Assembly: GCA_039033415.1 (NCBI GenBank)
Contig: JBCCCR010000031.1
Span: forward strand, 1 to 64,000
Reading direction: 5' to 3'
DNA from: Pseudomonadota bacterium
GTDB lineage: Bacteria > Pseudomonadota > Gammaproteobacteria > Xanthomonadales > SZUA-38
Length of the DNA: 64,000 nt
Program-made: the position numbers and the translations under genes
Shown: positions 1-6,368 of the stretch, in pieces
Layout: the number at the start of each line of letters is the position of its first letter
How positions within the stretch are numbered: position 1 is the stretch's first letter
The notes under the pieces: generated by a model
What the model saw: the letters and a program-made list of their open reading frames with translations, nothing else
What the model was told of the DNA's origin: nothing
The model's database searches: none

Positions 1-9
1 CTGCATGGG

Positions 10-99
10 TGGACTCCTCCGTTTCCAATTGCATAGCAATTTTGGCACCTAGATGCCGGGCGACCGGTCCCAACCTACCGGTGGGACGTGAGGAGTCCA
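10..99. repeat. Structured non-coding block bounded by a 10-bp inverted repeat
   Basis: TGGACTCCTC at 10-19 is matched exactly by its reverse complement at 90-99. Inside are smaller hairpins, AATTGC-ATA-GCAATT at 27-41 and a CCGGT-rich pair around 63-85. It directly precedes the first attC site, so it is probably the 3' non-coding end of a cassette or an unusually long attC-like fold. No reading frame was seen and no known RNA family was recognised. Confidence 0.45.
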
Positions 100-104
100 T
101 TTCA

Positions 105-152
105 CCACTGCAGCTGACCAGCTACGCTGGCAGCTGAGCATAGTCGTTAGGC
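105..152 (+). other. attC site 1 (left half degenerate)
   Basis: The hairpin pair CAGCTGACC / GGCAGCTGA around GCTACGCT is followed by the core GTTAGGC at 146-152. It is nearly identical to the sites at 486, 3105 and 4308. The left core should read like GCCTAAC but here is TTTCACC, so the R'' box is degenerate. It marks the end of a cassette whose gene lies at or beyond the window edge. Confidence 0.75.
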
Positions 153-166
153 ATCTTGGGGTCAGA

Positions 167-437
167 ATGAACCTTCTAGAAATCGTCGAATCACTGTCTG
201 AAATAGAGAGCGAGCTCACGATATATGCCGCTAAACCCTGGTCGGCCTCATCTGATGCTTTGGCAGCGGAAGAGGATGGTTCTTCGCCAAAAGCTGCCCG
301 ATCCAGAGGGTTGGATTATTTTCTAGATTTTCATAGCGCAAGAGATCTTAGAGGACTGGCTGCAGGCAGTCTCTCCAACTGCCACTGCCCAACAGCAGTG
401 CCAACGAATAATTGAGTACGCAGAAAATGACGCATAG
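167..437 (+). pseudogene. Frameshifted small cassette gene of unknown function
   Basis: The ATG at 167 opens a frame starting MNLLEIVESLSEIESELTIY and reaching YFLDF near 325. The original frame then becomes low-complexity and stops at 415. The +1 frame instead continues from about 333 as IAQEILEDWLQAV and ends YAENDA at the stop 435-437, a plausible natural C-terminus of about 90 residues in total. From memory, small cassette proteins of this kind have a similar YFL..FIA..EDW sequence, which implies a 2-base loss near 326-332. The product has no known function. It fills the cassette between attC sites 1 and 2. Confidence 0.6.
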
Positions 438-485
438 CGAGCAGTGCTATCCAAGTCTCTCGTCGGGTGCTTGCGGTTGGGCTCT

Positions 486-543
486 GCCTAACAAAAGGCT
501 TCAGCTGACCGGCTTCGCCGGCAGCTGAGCCAAGTCGTTAGGT
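486..543 (+). other. attC site 2 (complete)
   Basis: This 58-bp site has the left core GCCTAAC at 486-492 and the right core GTTAGGT at 537-543. Between them lies the hairpin CAGCTGACC-GGCTTCGCC-GGCAGCTGA. It is the best-preserved site in the array and a good reference for the others. Its homogeneity with its neighbours is typical of a resident chromosomal integron. Confidence 0.9.
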
Positions 544-552
544 GTCATCCGC

Positions 553-912
553 ATGAAGCGCAAAGCTGTTGGCAAAACCGACCTTATGGATCGAAATGCT
601 TTTGTGTCCGAGGCAAATCGGCGATTTCCTGAGTTCAAGTCTCAGTATGGCGAGTCGTCCCAAGAACTATGCCTAGTCGTTAGAGCGATGGACAGACATT
701 TAAAGAAGTTCAATCGAGCGAGGGCCATTCTCGGCAAGTCGATGATCCGGCCATCTGAAATGGAGAAGGTCAAGGCGCCAGTAGTCGCAGATCCGTTAGT
801 GGCTGGAGTAGAACAGTGGCCTGTTTCGATGGACGGCGAATTTGAGGTCGTTGATGATGGATATTCGGAGTTCGATCATGTGTTCGCTCTAACTGTGATA
901 ACTCAGACTTGA
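553..912 (+). CDS. Hypothetical integron-cassette protein
   Basis: The 119-residue product starts at the ATG 10 bases after the attC core, a normal cassette spacing. It is hydrophilic, rich in Lys and Arg in its first 70 residues, then acidic near the C-terminus (GEFEVVDDGYSEFDH). There is no signal peptide or membrane segment. No family was recognised. It is unusual that no attC follows its stop; the next clear site lies more than 2 kb downstream, so this cassette has probably lost its own site. Confidence 0.6.
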   Translation: MKRKAVGKTDLMDRNAFVSEANRRFPEFKSQYGESSQELCLVVRAMDRHLKKFNRARAILGKSMIRPSEMEKVKAPVVADPLVAGVEQWPVSMDGEFEVVDDGYSEFDHVFALTVITQT

Positions 913-1397
913 GCTGACGGACAGTGTCGGATTTGGTCGAAACTCCATCTAAGCGGACGTTGAAAGTCCTCCTTCTCCGGGGTTCTAGATGGCCGAGAAC
1001 GGCCATTTGCGGACGAATGGGATCTCCTAAGAAGCGGAGATGACACTTGGTCCCGTTCCCTGAGAATCCGAGGCCATCTCTTTCGCGGTCCATGGCAACG
1101 GCAGACTGCTCATGGTTGGCTTGTGCCGCTAGGGCGGTTAAGGGTCGATTCGCCAACTTCCATCTCGCCGCGTCGCGACGTCCGAATAACCATCGCCCGC
1201 GACATCGCGTGCCGGCCAGAATCGAATCGCTAGCAGGCACGTTGCCAGCCGGCTTTATCCACGATCATATTCGCGGTAAAAATCCTCGATTATCGTAGCA
1301 GCGTACATCACTAAAAAATGCTGTAGCGCCTGATTCTCAGTCGATTGCATTATTCGGCAATGGCAACAGCGCGCAACATACTTGACCTCTCCAAGTC
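913..1397. other. Gene-free stretch in the integron
   Basis: About 485 bases without a convincing gene on either strand. The open frames here, including a minus-strand one covering 770-1240, have no start context or recognisable protein character. A GGCC-GAGAAC-GGCC hairpin and the decamer AAGCGGACGT (951-960), whose reverse complement recurs at 3003-3012, are the only structure noticed. The stretch probably represents a decayed cassette, which would explain the missing attC. Confidence 0.5.
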
Positions 1398-1415
1398 TTG
1401 GTACCATGGTACCAA
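1398..1415. promoter_or_regulatory. 18-bp perfect palindrome, possible operator
   Basis: TTGGTACCATGGTACCAA reads identically on both strands and ends one base before the ATG at 1417. A TTGACC at 1382-1387 could serve as a -35, but no convincing -10 is present. Ribbon-helix-helix proteins of the CopG/Arc type bind such palindromes upstream of their own genes, so autoregulation by the following gene is an inference from position. Confidence 0.5.
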
Positions 1416-1416
1416 T

Positions 1417-1671
1417 ATGAAACTGGAACGCGTACAAACCGGTGTGCGATTGGAAAAGAGCCTTTTGAAGGTCTTGAAGGGCTTGGCCGAGCATCTGAAT
1501 ATTTCCCTAGGACAATTGATCGAAGGGATGGCGTTACATGCTTTTGAAGACGTCTCGCCATTTACAGAACGGACGCGCTCGAAAATCCAACAACTCAAAG
1601 AAGTGTACGAATTAGAGTTAACGGCTGATGATAGCCACAATATGGGAGATCATGATGGTGACGCGGCGTAG
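1417..1671 (+). CDS. Small ribbon-helix-helix-like protein
   Basis: 84 residues if started at ATG 1417. A longer frame opens at a TTG at 1345, but that has no ribosome binding site and would put the palindrome inside the gene. The sequence VQTGVRLEKSLLKVLKGLAEHL with a following ISLGQLIEGM helix resembles the strand-helix-helix pattern of CopG/Arc DNA-binding proteins. The gene overlaps the downstream aminotransferase gene by 17 bases, so the two are probably co-translated. DNA binding and autoregulation are inferred, not shown. Confidence 0.6.
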   Translation: MKLERVQTGVRLEKSLLKVLKGLAEHLNISLGQLIEGMALHAFEDVSPFTERTRSKIQQLKEVYELELTADDSHNMGDHDGDAA

Positions 1672-2908
1672 ACTTATTGAAGGCGGGTTTCTGGCTGGCG
1701 CAGCGATAGCGTCGGGTTGTTTCAGCTCTCAAAACGCATCCCAAGAAGCGCCCTTTTGGACGCAAGTCAGAGAGGCGTTTCCTACACGCTCCGGAACGAT
1801 CAGCCTATTGCACACTGGCGGCGGCGCAACACCCACTGCCACCCTGGAGCAGTTGGCCAGTTATCAAGACGCGATGGCAAGCGGAAGGGGTTATTCAGAC
1901 CCTGTTTTAGCGTCACTGAAGGAGAGCGGCTCCTCTGAAGCACTCAGGATACGAATGGCAAAAGCCTTCGGATGCGAAAAGGACGAAATAGCGCTCACCC
2001 GAAACGCTATGGAAGGGCTTGCGATCGGATTGCTGGGAATTGACTTAGAGCCAGGTGACGAAGTGCTAACTACCGACGCCGACTATGATTCTTGCATCAA
2101 GATACTGCAACAACGAGCTGCGCGAGACAGTATACGCGTAAAAATCATAGATATTCCCATGCCTTCCTCACGAGATGAAGACGTTGTTGACGCCTTTGAA
2201 GCGGCTTGCACAGATCGGACCAAGCTCATTTTGCTTTGTCACATGTACAACAAAAACGGTCAGATTCTTCCAATCCGCAAAGTTTGTGACATGGCACGGA
2301 GAAAAGGAATAACGACCCTCGTTGATGGCGCCCAAAGCATTGGGCACTTTGACTTCCGGATTTCGGACCTTAATTGCGATATGTTCGCCGCCTCGCTTCA
2401 CAAATGGTTTTATGCACCGCGTGGAACTGGGGTGTTTTACGTTCGCCGCGATAGGATTGAATCGATCTGGCCCATTTGGGCCAGTTGGTCGGGGAAACCC
2501 GCGGACAGCATCGAAAAGTTCGAAGATTTCGGCACCGTCTCAAAGGCCGTTAGTGCAAGCTTGGCGTCTGTGTTTGAATTTAATGATCGGATCGGCGCTG
2601 CGCGAAAGGAAAATCGACTTCGTGAGCTCAGAGATCTATGGATTGAACCTTTGTTGCAGACCGGGAGAGTATCTCTACTAACGGATCTCTCTCCATCAAG
2701 ATCATGTGGCATCACAGCATTTAAGGTCGACGGTATTGAGGCAGACTATTTGGCAAATCTGATGCGACACGAACATAATATTGATATTGGCTCCATTCAC
2801 TTACAGGACAAGCCAGAATTTGTTGGAAACTACTTAGCGGCGGACTTGACAAATTCGCCCACCGATTTTGATCGCTTCTTAGACGCCTTTTCTACGATCG
2901 CGACCTAA
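1655..2908 (+). CDS. Exported class V aminotransferase-fold PLP enzyme
   Basis: 417 residues from the ATG at 1655, preceded by GGGAG with 6-base spacing; ATG 1652 and the upstream 1628 start are less likely. The N-terminus MVTRRRLIEGGFLAG followed by AIASGC looks like a twin-arginine signal ending in a lipobox with Cys at about 22. The remainder is a fold-type I PLP enzyme of the isopenicillin-N epimerase / cysteine desulfurase-like group: DGAQS cofactor region, then SLHKW with the Schiff-base lysine at about 250, and RGTGVFY. The substrate is unknown. A PLP enzyme sent through Tat and possibly lipid-anchored is uncommon. Its gene overlaps the putative regulator upstream. Confidence 0.75.
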   Translation: MVTRRRLIEGGFLAGAAIASGCFSSQNASQEAPFWTQVREAFPTRSGTISLLHTGGGATPTATLEQLASYQDAMASGRGYSDPVLASLKESGSSEALRIRMAKAFGCEKDEIALTRNAMEGLAIGLLGIDLEPGDEVLTTDADYDSCIKILQQRAARDSIRVKIIDIPMPSSRDEDVVDAFEAACTDRTKLILLCHMYNKNGQILPIRKVCDMARRKGITTLVDGAQSIGHFDFRISDLNCDMFAASLHKWFYAPRGTGVFYVRRDRIESIWPIWASWSGKPADSIEKFEDFGTVSKAVSASLASVFEFNDRIGAARKENRLRELRDLWIEPLLQTGRVSLLTDLSPSRSCGITAFKVDGIEADYLANLMRHEHNIDIGSIHLQDKPEFVGNYLAADLTNSPTDFDRFLDAFSTIAT

Positions 2909-3104
2909 AACTGCGATATCGTCCGTTAGAGGAAACTCAACGAGGGGCTGTCTTATGGCGACTTAAGTCGCTCGCTTATGACTGTTATGACGCCAAAAGC
3001 AGACGTCCGCTTTGGGTCAAACTTATACGGTCTGGCCTCAATCGCGCGAGCGTACGCTTTCTGGAAATCTGACGCTGTCTGTAAGGTCAAATGCCGACTA
3101 TTAC

Positions 3105-3162
3105 ATCAAACAAAATGCTGCAGCTGACCAGCTACGCCGGCAGCTGAGCCTAGTCGCTATGC
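3105..3162 (+). other. attC site 3
   Basis: The hairpin CAGCTGACC-AGCTACGCC-GGCAGCTGA is followed by the right core GCTATGC at 3156-3162. The left core ATCAAAC at 3105-3111 only loosely fits the RYYYAAC pattern. The site closes the long segment containing the aminotransferase and opens the higBA cassette. A 14-bp palindrome GCGACTTAAGTCGC at 2958-2971 lies in the otherwise empty spacer upstream. Confidence 0.8.
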
Positions 3163-3164
3163 GG

Positions 3165-3193
3165 TTGTTGCGTGATGCGCAACGCGCTATTAT
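3165..3193 (+). promoter_or_regulatory. Cassette-borne promoter of higBA
   Basis: TTGTTG at 3165-3170 and TATTAT at 3188-3193 are separated by exactly 17 bases, a good sigma-70 match. The promoter begins three bases after the attC core. The expected transcription start, about 3200, falls at the toxin ATG (3199), so the message may be leaderless. GCGT-GATGCGCA-ACGC within the spacer could be the repressor site. Confidence 0.6.
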
Positions 3194-3198
3194 CAGGC

Positions 3199-3477
3199 AT
3201 GATCAAGTCGTTCAGACACCGAGGCCTGAAAAAGTTTTTCGAATCCGGCTCAAAGGCAGGGATTCAGCCTCATCACTTAGAACGGCTTCGGATGCAGTTG
3301 GCTGCTTTGCACACCGCGGCATCGATAGACGATATGGCTGTCCCCGGGTTCAGGCTGCACCCATTGCGCGGTGCCCAATCTGAAAGATGGTCGATTTGGG
3401 TGAATGGAAACTGGCGGCTTACTTTCGAGTTCCGCGACGGCCATGCCTATGTTTTGGACTATGAGGATTACCACTAA
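3199..3477 (+). CDS. higB: HigB/RelE-family toxin
   Basis: 92 residues from the ATG at 3199 (MIKSFRHRGLKKFFE), which is where this family normally begins; an in-frame ATG at 3172 would add an atypical extension. The RelE-fold pattern is visible: HHLERLRMQLAALH in the helical part, GFRLHPLRG, then ERWSIWVNGNWRLTFEF and the final DYEDYH. HigB proteins are ribosome-dependent mRNA endonucleases held inactive by HigA. The stop codon overlaps the antitoxin start by one base (TAATG). Toxin-antitoxin pairs with their own promoter are typical stabilisers of long cassette arrays. Confidence 0.88.
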   Translation: MIKSFRHRGLKKFFESGSKAGIQPHHLERLRMQLAALHTAASIDDMAVPGFRLHPLRGAQSERWSIWVNGNWRLTFEFRDGHAYVLDYEDYH

Positions 3478-3764
3478 TGCATAATCCCCCACATCCTGGT
3501 GATTTTATTCGTTCAGTGTATCTGGAGCCGTTTTCGATCACTGGCCGCCAGCTCTCAGCAAAACTCGATGTGTCGCCGTCGACTCTCAATCGGGTTTTGA
3601 GGGGCCAAAATGGAATCAGCCCTGAAATGGCATTGCGTTTGTCCAAGACCATTGGGCGTTCGCCTGAGAGTTGGCTTGCCCTGCAGCACAATTACGATCT
3701 GTGGCATGCCGAACAGTCCTTGGATCTAGATTCTGTCCAGAAAATTGACTTTGAGGCTGCATAA
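3477..3764 (+). CDS. higA: HigA-family antitoxin, XRE helix-turn-helix
   Basis: 95 residues. The start MHNPPHPGDFIRSVYLEP is the standard opening of the HigA / VapI group, followed by a helix-turn-helix (GRQLSAKLDVSPSTLNRVLRG) and the typical RLSKTIGRSPESWLALQ segment. HigA binds and neutralises HigB and represses the shared promoter. The stop codon lies inside the left core of the next attC, as is usual for compact cassettes. Confidence 0.92.
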   Translation: MHNPPHPGDFIRSVYLEPFSITGRQLSAKLDVSPSTLNRVLRGQNGISPEMALRLSKTIGRSPESWLALQHNYDLWHAEQSLDLDSVQKIDFEAA

Positions 3765-3796
3765 CAAAATGCCGCAGCTGAGCCTAGTCGCTATGC
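3759..3796 (+). other. attC site 4, central hairpin deleted
   Basis: The left core GCATAAC (3759-3765) and right core GCTATGC (3790-3796) are perfectly paired, but the site is only 38 bp instead of 58. One copy of GCAGCTGA and the loop between the two copies are missing. Full sites carry GCAGCTGA twice, so a slippage deletion between these direct repeats explains the loss. Whether IntI can still recombine it is unclear. Confidence 0.8.
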
Positions 3797-3815
3797 ATCT
3801 TTGAGGGATGAGACG

Positions 3816-4313
3816 ATGCTGAAGGTATTACTGAAAGGCGCCGCGTTCGGGCTAGGGTTTGCGACATCCTGCGCAATTGTCTGGATTGTGCTGGACCCTC
3901 TTTCTGCCGTTACACAGTCAAATCAGGAACAAGCTGCTGCGTTGACTCGGGAGCCGCCGTTCGAGGCCCCCAATTTCTTCGATCAAACCGTTGAGGAGCA
4001 AATATCTTCTTCCACGGTCATCGCGCTGACCCGTTACATAGATGGACCTAATGGCAAGATATCGATTCTGGACGCAATCCTGAAACGTAACCCAGGCACC
4101 GAATTCTATTATGAAGTCGGAGACCAGTTTCCAAACTCTGAGTATTTTTCAGATCCGATCGATAGTCGATTCGGGGATGGTCAAGTCGTCTTTATGTCGG
4201 GATCGCCGGCTACGATGCGCGCAGCGATGAGTTATCGAGGGGAGCGGATATCGAACCTCGGAGATATGCCTCTCGAAGTTTTTCTCGCAAAGTGCGAGGC
4301 GGAAGATGCATAA
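3816..4313 (+). CDS. Membrane-anchored hypothetical cassette protein
   Basis: 165 residues from ATG 3816, which has GAGGGA upstream; a TTG at 3801 is the alternative. One hydrophobic segment near the N-terminus (GAAFGLGFATSCAIVWIVL, about residues 8-26) suggests a signal anchor with the rest in the periplasm. The soluble part contains YIDGPNGKISILDAILKRNPG and a Phe/Tyr-rich middle. No family was recognised. The gene ends within the left core of the next attC, confirming it as a cassette gene. Confidence 0.65.
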   Translation: MLKVLLKGAAFGLGFATSCAIVWIVLDPLSAVTQSNQEQAAALTREPPFEAPNFFDQTVEEQISSSTVIALTRYIDGPNGKISILDAILKRNPGTEFYYEVGDQFPNSEYFSDPIDSRFGDGQVVFMSGSPATMRAAMSYRGERISNLGDMPLEVFLAKCEAEDA

Positions 4314-4364
4314 AAAAGGCTGCAGCTGACCGGGTTCGCCGGCAGCTGATGCTAGTCGTTAGGT
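4308..4364 (+). other. attC site 5
   Basis: The left box GCATAAA overlaps the stop of the preceding gene, and the right core GTTAGGT is at 4358-4364. The hairpin is CAGCTGACC-GGGTTCGCC-GGCAGCTGA. Length is 57 bp, matching sites 2 and 3. Confidence 0.85.
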
Positions 4365-4367
4365 TTC

Positions 4368-4751
4368 GTGAGTAGGAATAACCGGTCTCGCATACACTTT
4401 GTGCTCGCGGCCGTGCTGACCGCAGCAATCCTGGCCGCCCCGTTGCTTTTCGGTGGTGAATTCATCCGTTATCCGCAAGTGGGTATCATATGGCTCGGGT
4501 CGTCGATCTGGGCTTCAATAGAAGTGAAGCGTCTACGCTTCGCAGAATACAGGGTGTCTTACCCCTACCGTCCGATTGGTACGTTCTTTTTTGTAATGTT
4601 GCTATGGTTTTTCGCGTTTCCATGGTTTCTTGCCACGTGGATGAATGTCCGCTCGGGTGTAGCCTTGCGCAAGGAAGAGCCTCCGATTGAACTAAGTGCT
4701 TTGGCGGAGAGTCTGTTAAAACAACATGGTCACTCAGAGAATGAAACCTAA
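4368..4751 (+). CDS. Small membrane protein, integron cassette
   Basis: 127 residues from a GTG three bases after the attC core; no clear ribosome binding site is present. There are hydrophobic stretches at about 10-30 (FVLAAVLTAAILAAPLLFG), 35-50 and 65-85 (FFFVMLLWFFAFPWFLATW), so two to three membrane helices are likely. The C-terminal tail is acidic and hydrophilic. No family was recognised. The stop lies in the next attC left core. Confidence 0.6.
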   Translation: MSRNNRSRIHFVLAAVLTAAILAAPLLFGGEFIRYPQVGIIWLGSSIWASIEVKRLRFAEYRVSYPYRPIGTFFFVMLLWFFAFPWFLATWMNVRSGVALRKEEPPIELSALAESLLKQHGHSENET

Positions 4752-4803
4752 CAGAAGGCTTCGGCTGACCGGCTGCGCCGGCAGCTTAGCCTAGTCGTTA
4801 CAG
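4746..4803 (+). other. attC site 6
   Basis: The left core ACCTAAC is at 4746-4752 and the right box GTTACAG at 4797-4803, slightly off the GTTRRRY pattern. The hairpin is CGGCTGACC-GGCTGCGCC-GGCAGCTTA, with one change in each arm relative to site 2. Confidence 0.8.
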
Positions 4804-4808
4804 GTCAG

Positions 4809-5198
4809 ATGACCAGGGTCGCAGCTTTCGTCCTAGTCATTTTTGTCGCTGGCTGTGGCAGCCCAGAAATCGACCAATCAGCCAAAGCTCTTGGCGAGGC
4901 ACTGATTGACGCTTCGGTCAGCGGTGAAGCCCTGAATCTTGCGAACTCTACCTCGTTCCCAGCGGTTGTTAGGTTTGGGCCAAGTCTTCCCCAGAAGCTT
5001 GCCTCAATGCGTCCGTTACTGTCCTCGGGCTGCTCCGTCGAGATGATTCCGAAGGCTGCTGCTATCGGGAGCTTCTGGGATACGCACCACTTGTATTTCG
5101 TTTGTTCAAATAGGCGAGTTTTGGGAATACGATTGAGGTATAGCAGTCGCTTGGAGAAGTTTCATGTCCGTGGCTACTGGACACCGCGTAGCCTCTAA
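4809..5198 (+). CDS. Small lipoprotein, integron cassette
   Basis: 129 residues beginning MTRVAAFVLVIFVAGCGS, a short lipoprotein signal with lipobox VAGC and the acylated Cys at about 16. The mature part has two Cys (SSGCSVEM and LYFVCSNRR) that could form a disulfide. No family was recognised. The stop codon overlaps the left core of the following half attC, so this was the gene of a complete cassette before the IS3 insertion. Confidence 0.65.
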   Translation: MTRVAAFVLVIFVAGCGSPEIDQSAKALGEALIDASVSGEALNLANSTSFPAVVRFGPSLPQKLASMRPLLSSGCSVEMIPKAAAIGSFWDTHHLYFVCSNRRVLGIRLRYSSRLEKFHVRGYWTPRSL

Positions 5199-5218
5199 CA
5201 AGAAAGCTGCAGCTGACC
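5193..5218 (+). other. attC site 7, left half only, cut by an IS remnant
   Basis: CTCTAAC at 5193-5199 and the arm GCTGCAGCTGACC up to 5218 match the left half of sites 2-6. Sequence unrelated to attC starts at 5219. The right half is not found after the IS3 remnant, so insertion was accompanied or followed by deletion. Confidence 0.75.
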
Positions 5219-5730
5219 TTCTAGATCCCCCGATCGAGTAGACACATTTTTCAAACTTGGGAGATGTGGTTCGTGTCATATCAAAAGCGGGTCAGAAAGA
5301 TCTACGTCTACAGCAACGAGTGCAAGGCCAGGGCCGTGGAGATGAGTCTTCGCGGCGATCTTCAGGTGAAACAGGTGGTCGAAGGAATTGGTATTCACCC
5401 GATCATGCTGTCACGCTGGCGCAAGCAATACCGAGAAGGTGTGATCATGCCGAGTAAAGGTAAAAAGGTGGAAGTTGGGAAGCGCCTGAGCGATGCGGAT
5501 CCCGCAGAGCTGGACCGACTTCAGAAGGAGAATGCGCGGCTCAAGGAGGAAAACGGCATCCTAAAAAAGTGGCAAAAGTTTCTGGCGGAGAAAAGGCAGA
5601 ACGGTTCGGGTTCATAGCTCGGTTACAGAAACCTGTGGGTGGCGTCAAGATTGGTGAACGTGAGTCCGAAAGCATCCCAGGGCGTATTCTCCCTGAAGTC
5701 CGGATGGACCTTCTGAACTGAAACGGGGCG
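5219..5730 (+). mobile_element. IS3-family remnant
   Basis: The segment opens with an end-like sequence rich in CCCCC and carries an intact orfA. An A6G run at 5573-5579 is where IS3 elements make a -1 frameshift into orfB. In that -1 frame RFGFIAR appears, the usual opening of the IS3 OrfB. Another reading frame then gives YRNLWVASRLVNVSPKAS, after which similarity is lost. OrfB's catalytic DDE domain is absent, so the element cannot move by itself. The right boundary is approximate. Confidence 0.7.
5273..5617 (+). CDS. IS3-family transposase OrfA (helix-turn-helix subunit)
   Basis: 114 residues from GTG 5273, with GGGAG nine bases upstream; ATG 5264 has no usable spacing. The protein has the IS3 OrfA layout: a helix-turn-helix (ECKARAVEMSLRG to HPIMLSRWRKQYREG), a basic linker, and a C-terminal leucine-zipper-like coil (LDRLQKENARLKEENGILKK). 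In intact elements it binds the ends and fuses to OrfB by frameshifting. Here OrfB is destroyed, so OrfA is only a leftover. Confidence 0.85.
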   Translation: MSYQKRVRKIYVYSNECKARAVEMSLRGDLQVKQVVEGIGIHPIMLSRWRKQYREGVIMPSKGKKVEVGKRLSDADPAELDRLQKENARLKEENGILKKWQKFLAEKRQNGSGS

Positions 5731-5738
5731 AGAAAAGG

Positions 5739-6296
5739 GTGGGCCCATTTCAAATTCGTGCCGCACGTCCTGATGAGTTAGAGATTCTTATCGCTGTCGA
5801 CGACGAGTCTACCAAGCTGTATGCCGAGTCCGGGCTCCGGTTCTCGCTTGAAGCCGATCATCCGTTTGTTGTTGCTGAGTCATCGCGTTGGGCTGTGGCA
5901 ATCGAACGAAAGCTTGCTCACGTCGCAGTAGATTCACAAGACAATCCGGTTGGCTTTATCACGCTTGGCTTTGTAGACGGCCATCCGTACCTTGATCAAT
6001 TGGCGGTGCTTCCATCGTTCATGCGCCGGGGGATTGGCAGTGCGTTATTACGTCAAGCGATTTCGTGGAGCGGCGAGCGATCTCTTTGGCTAACAACATA
6101 TTCGCATCTCACTTGGAACAGGCCGTACTATGAGCGGCATGGCTTCGTCACAGTTCCAGAGCACGAATGGGGATCAGAGCTCAGTGCGATCATTCAGGAG
6201 CAACGGGCTTCGCTGCCAGAATCGTGGCGGCGAGTTGCTATGGTCCGTACGCATGATGCCAATGGCGCCTTACCAATCGCTGCAGCTGACGATTGA
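5739..6296 (+). CDS. GNAT-family acetyltransferase
   Basis: 185 residues from a GTG; the initiation context is poor and the true N-terminus may have been altered by the adjacent IS remnant. The GNAT fold is clear: IRAARPDELEILIAVDDE at the start, then PYLDQLAVLPSFMRRGIGSALL with the R/Q-x-x-G-x-G/A acetyl-CoA loop near residue 92, and a C-terminal RPYYERHGF. The substrate is unknown. The gene's end lies inside the long attC that follows. Confidence 0.85.
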   Translation: MGPFQIRAARPDELEILIAVDDESTKLYAESGLRFSLEADHPFVVAESSRWAVAIERKLAHVAVDSQDNPVGFITLGFVDGHPYLDQLAVLPSFMRRGIGSALLRQAISWSGERSLWLTTYSHLTWNRPYYERHGFVTVPEHEWGSELSAIIQEQRASLPESWRRVAMVRTHDANGALPIAAADD

Positions 6297-6365
6297 CTCG
6301 TCGCGCGGTTTGGCTACGGCTAGCCCTCCCGTCGCCTCAAACGAAGCTGAGCTCAGGCGTTAGGT
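6267..6365 (+). other. attC site 8, long variant
   Basis: GCCTTAC at 6267-6273 and GTTAGGT at 6359-6365 act as the outer cores. CTGCAGCTGAC and AAGCTGAGCTC form the outer arms, with about 50 bases of imperfect palindrome between (GGCTACGGCTAGCC). The length of about 99 bp is greater than the other sites, and the left core is a weak match. Confidence 0.6.
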
Positions 6366-6368
6366 TGC

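Noticed and set aside
770-1240. Minus-strand frame covering the gene-free stretch
   Set aside because: No ribosome binding site or family resemblance, and it overlaps a better plus-strand cassette gene.
2902-2932. CCTAAAAC ... GTTAGAGG after the aminotransferase gene as an attC
   Set aside because: The two boxes are too close and no hairpin arms like those of the other sites lie between.
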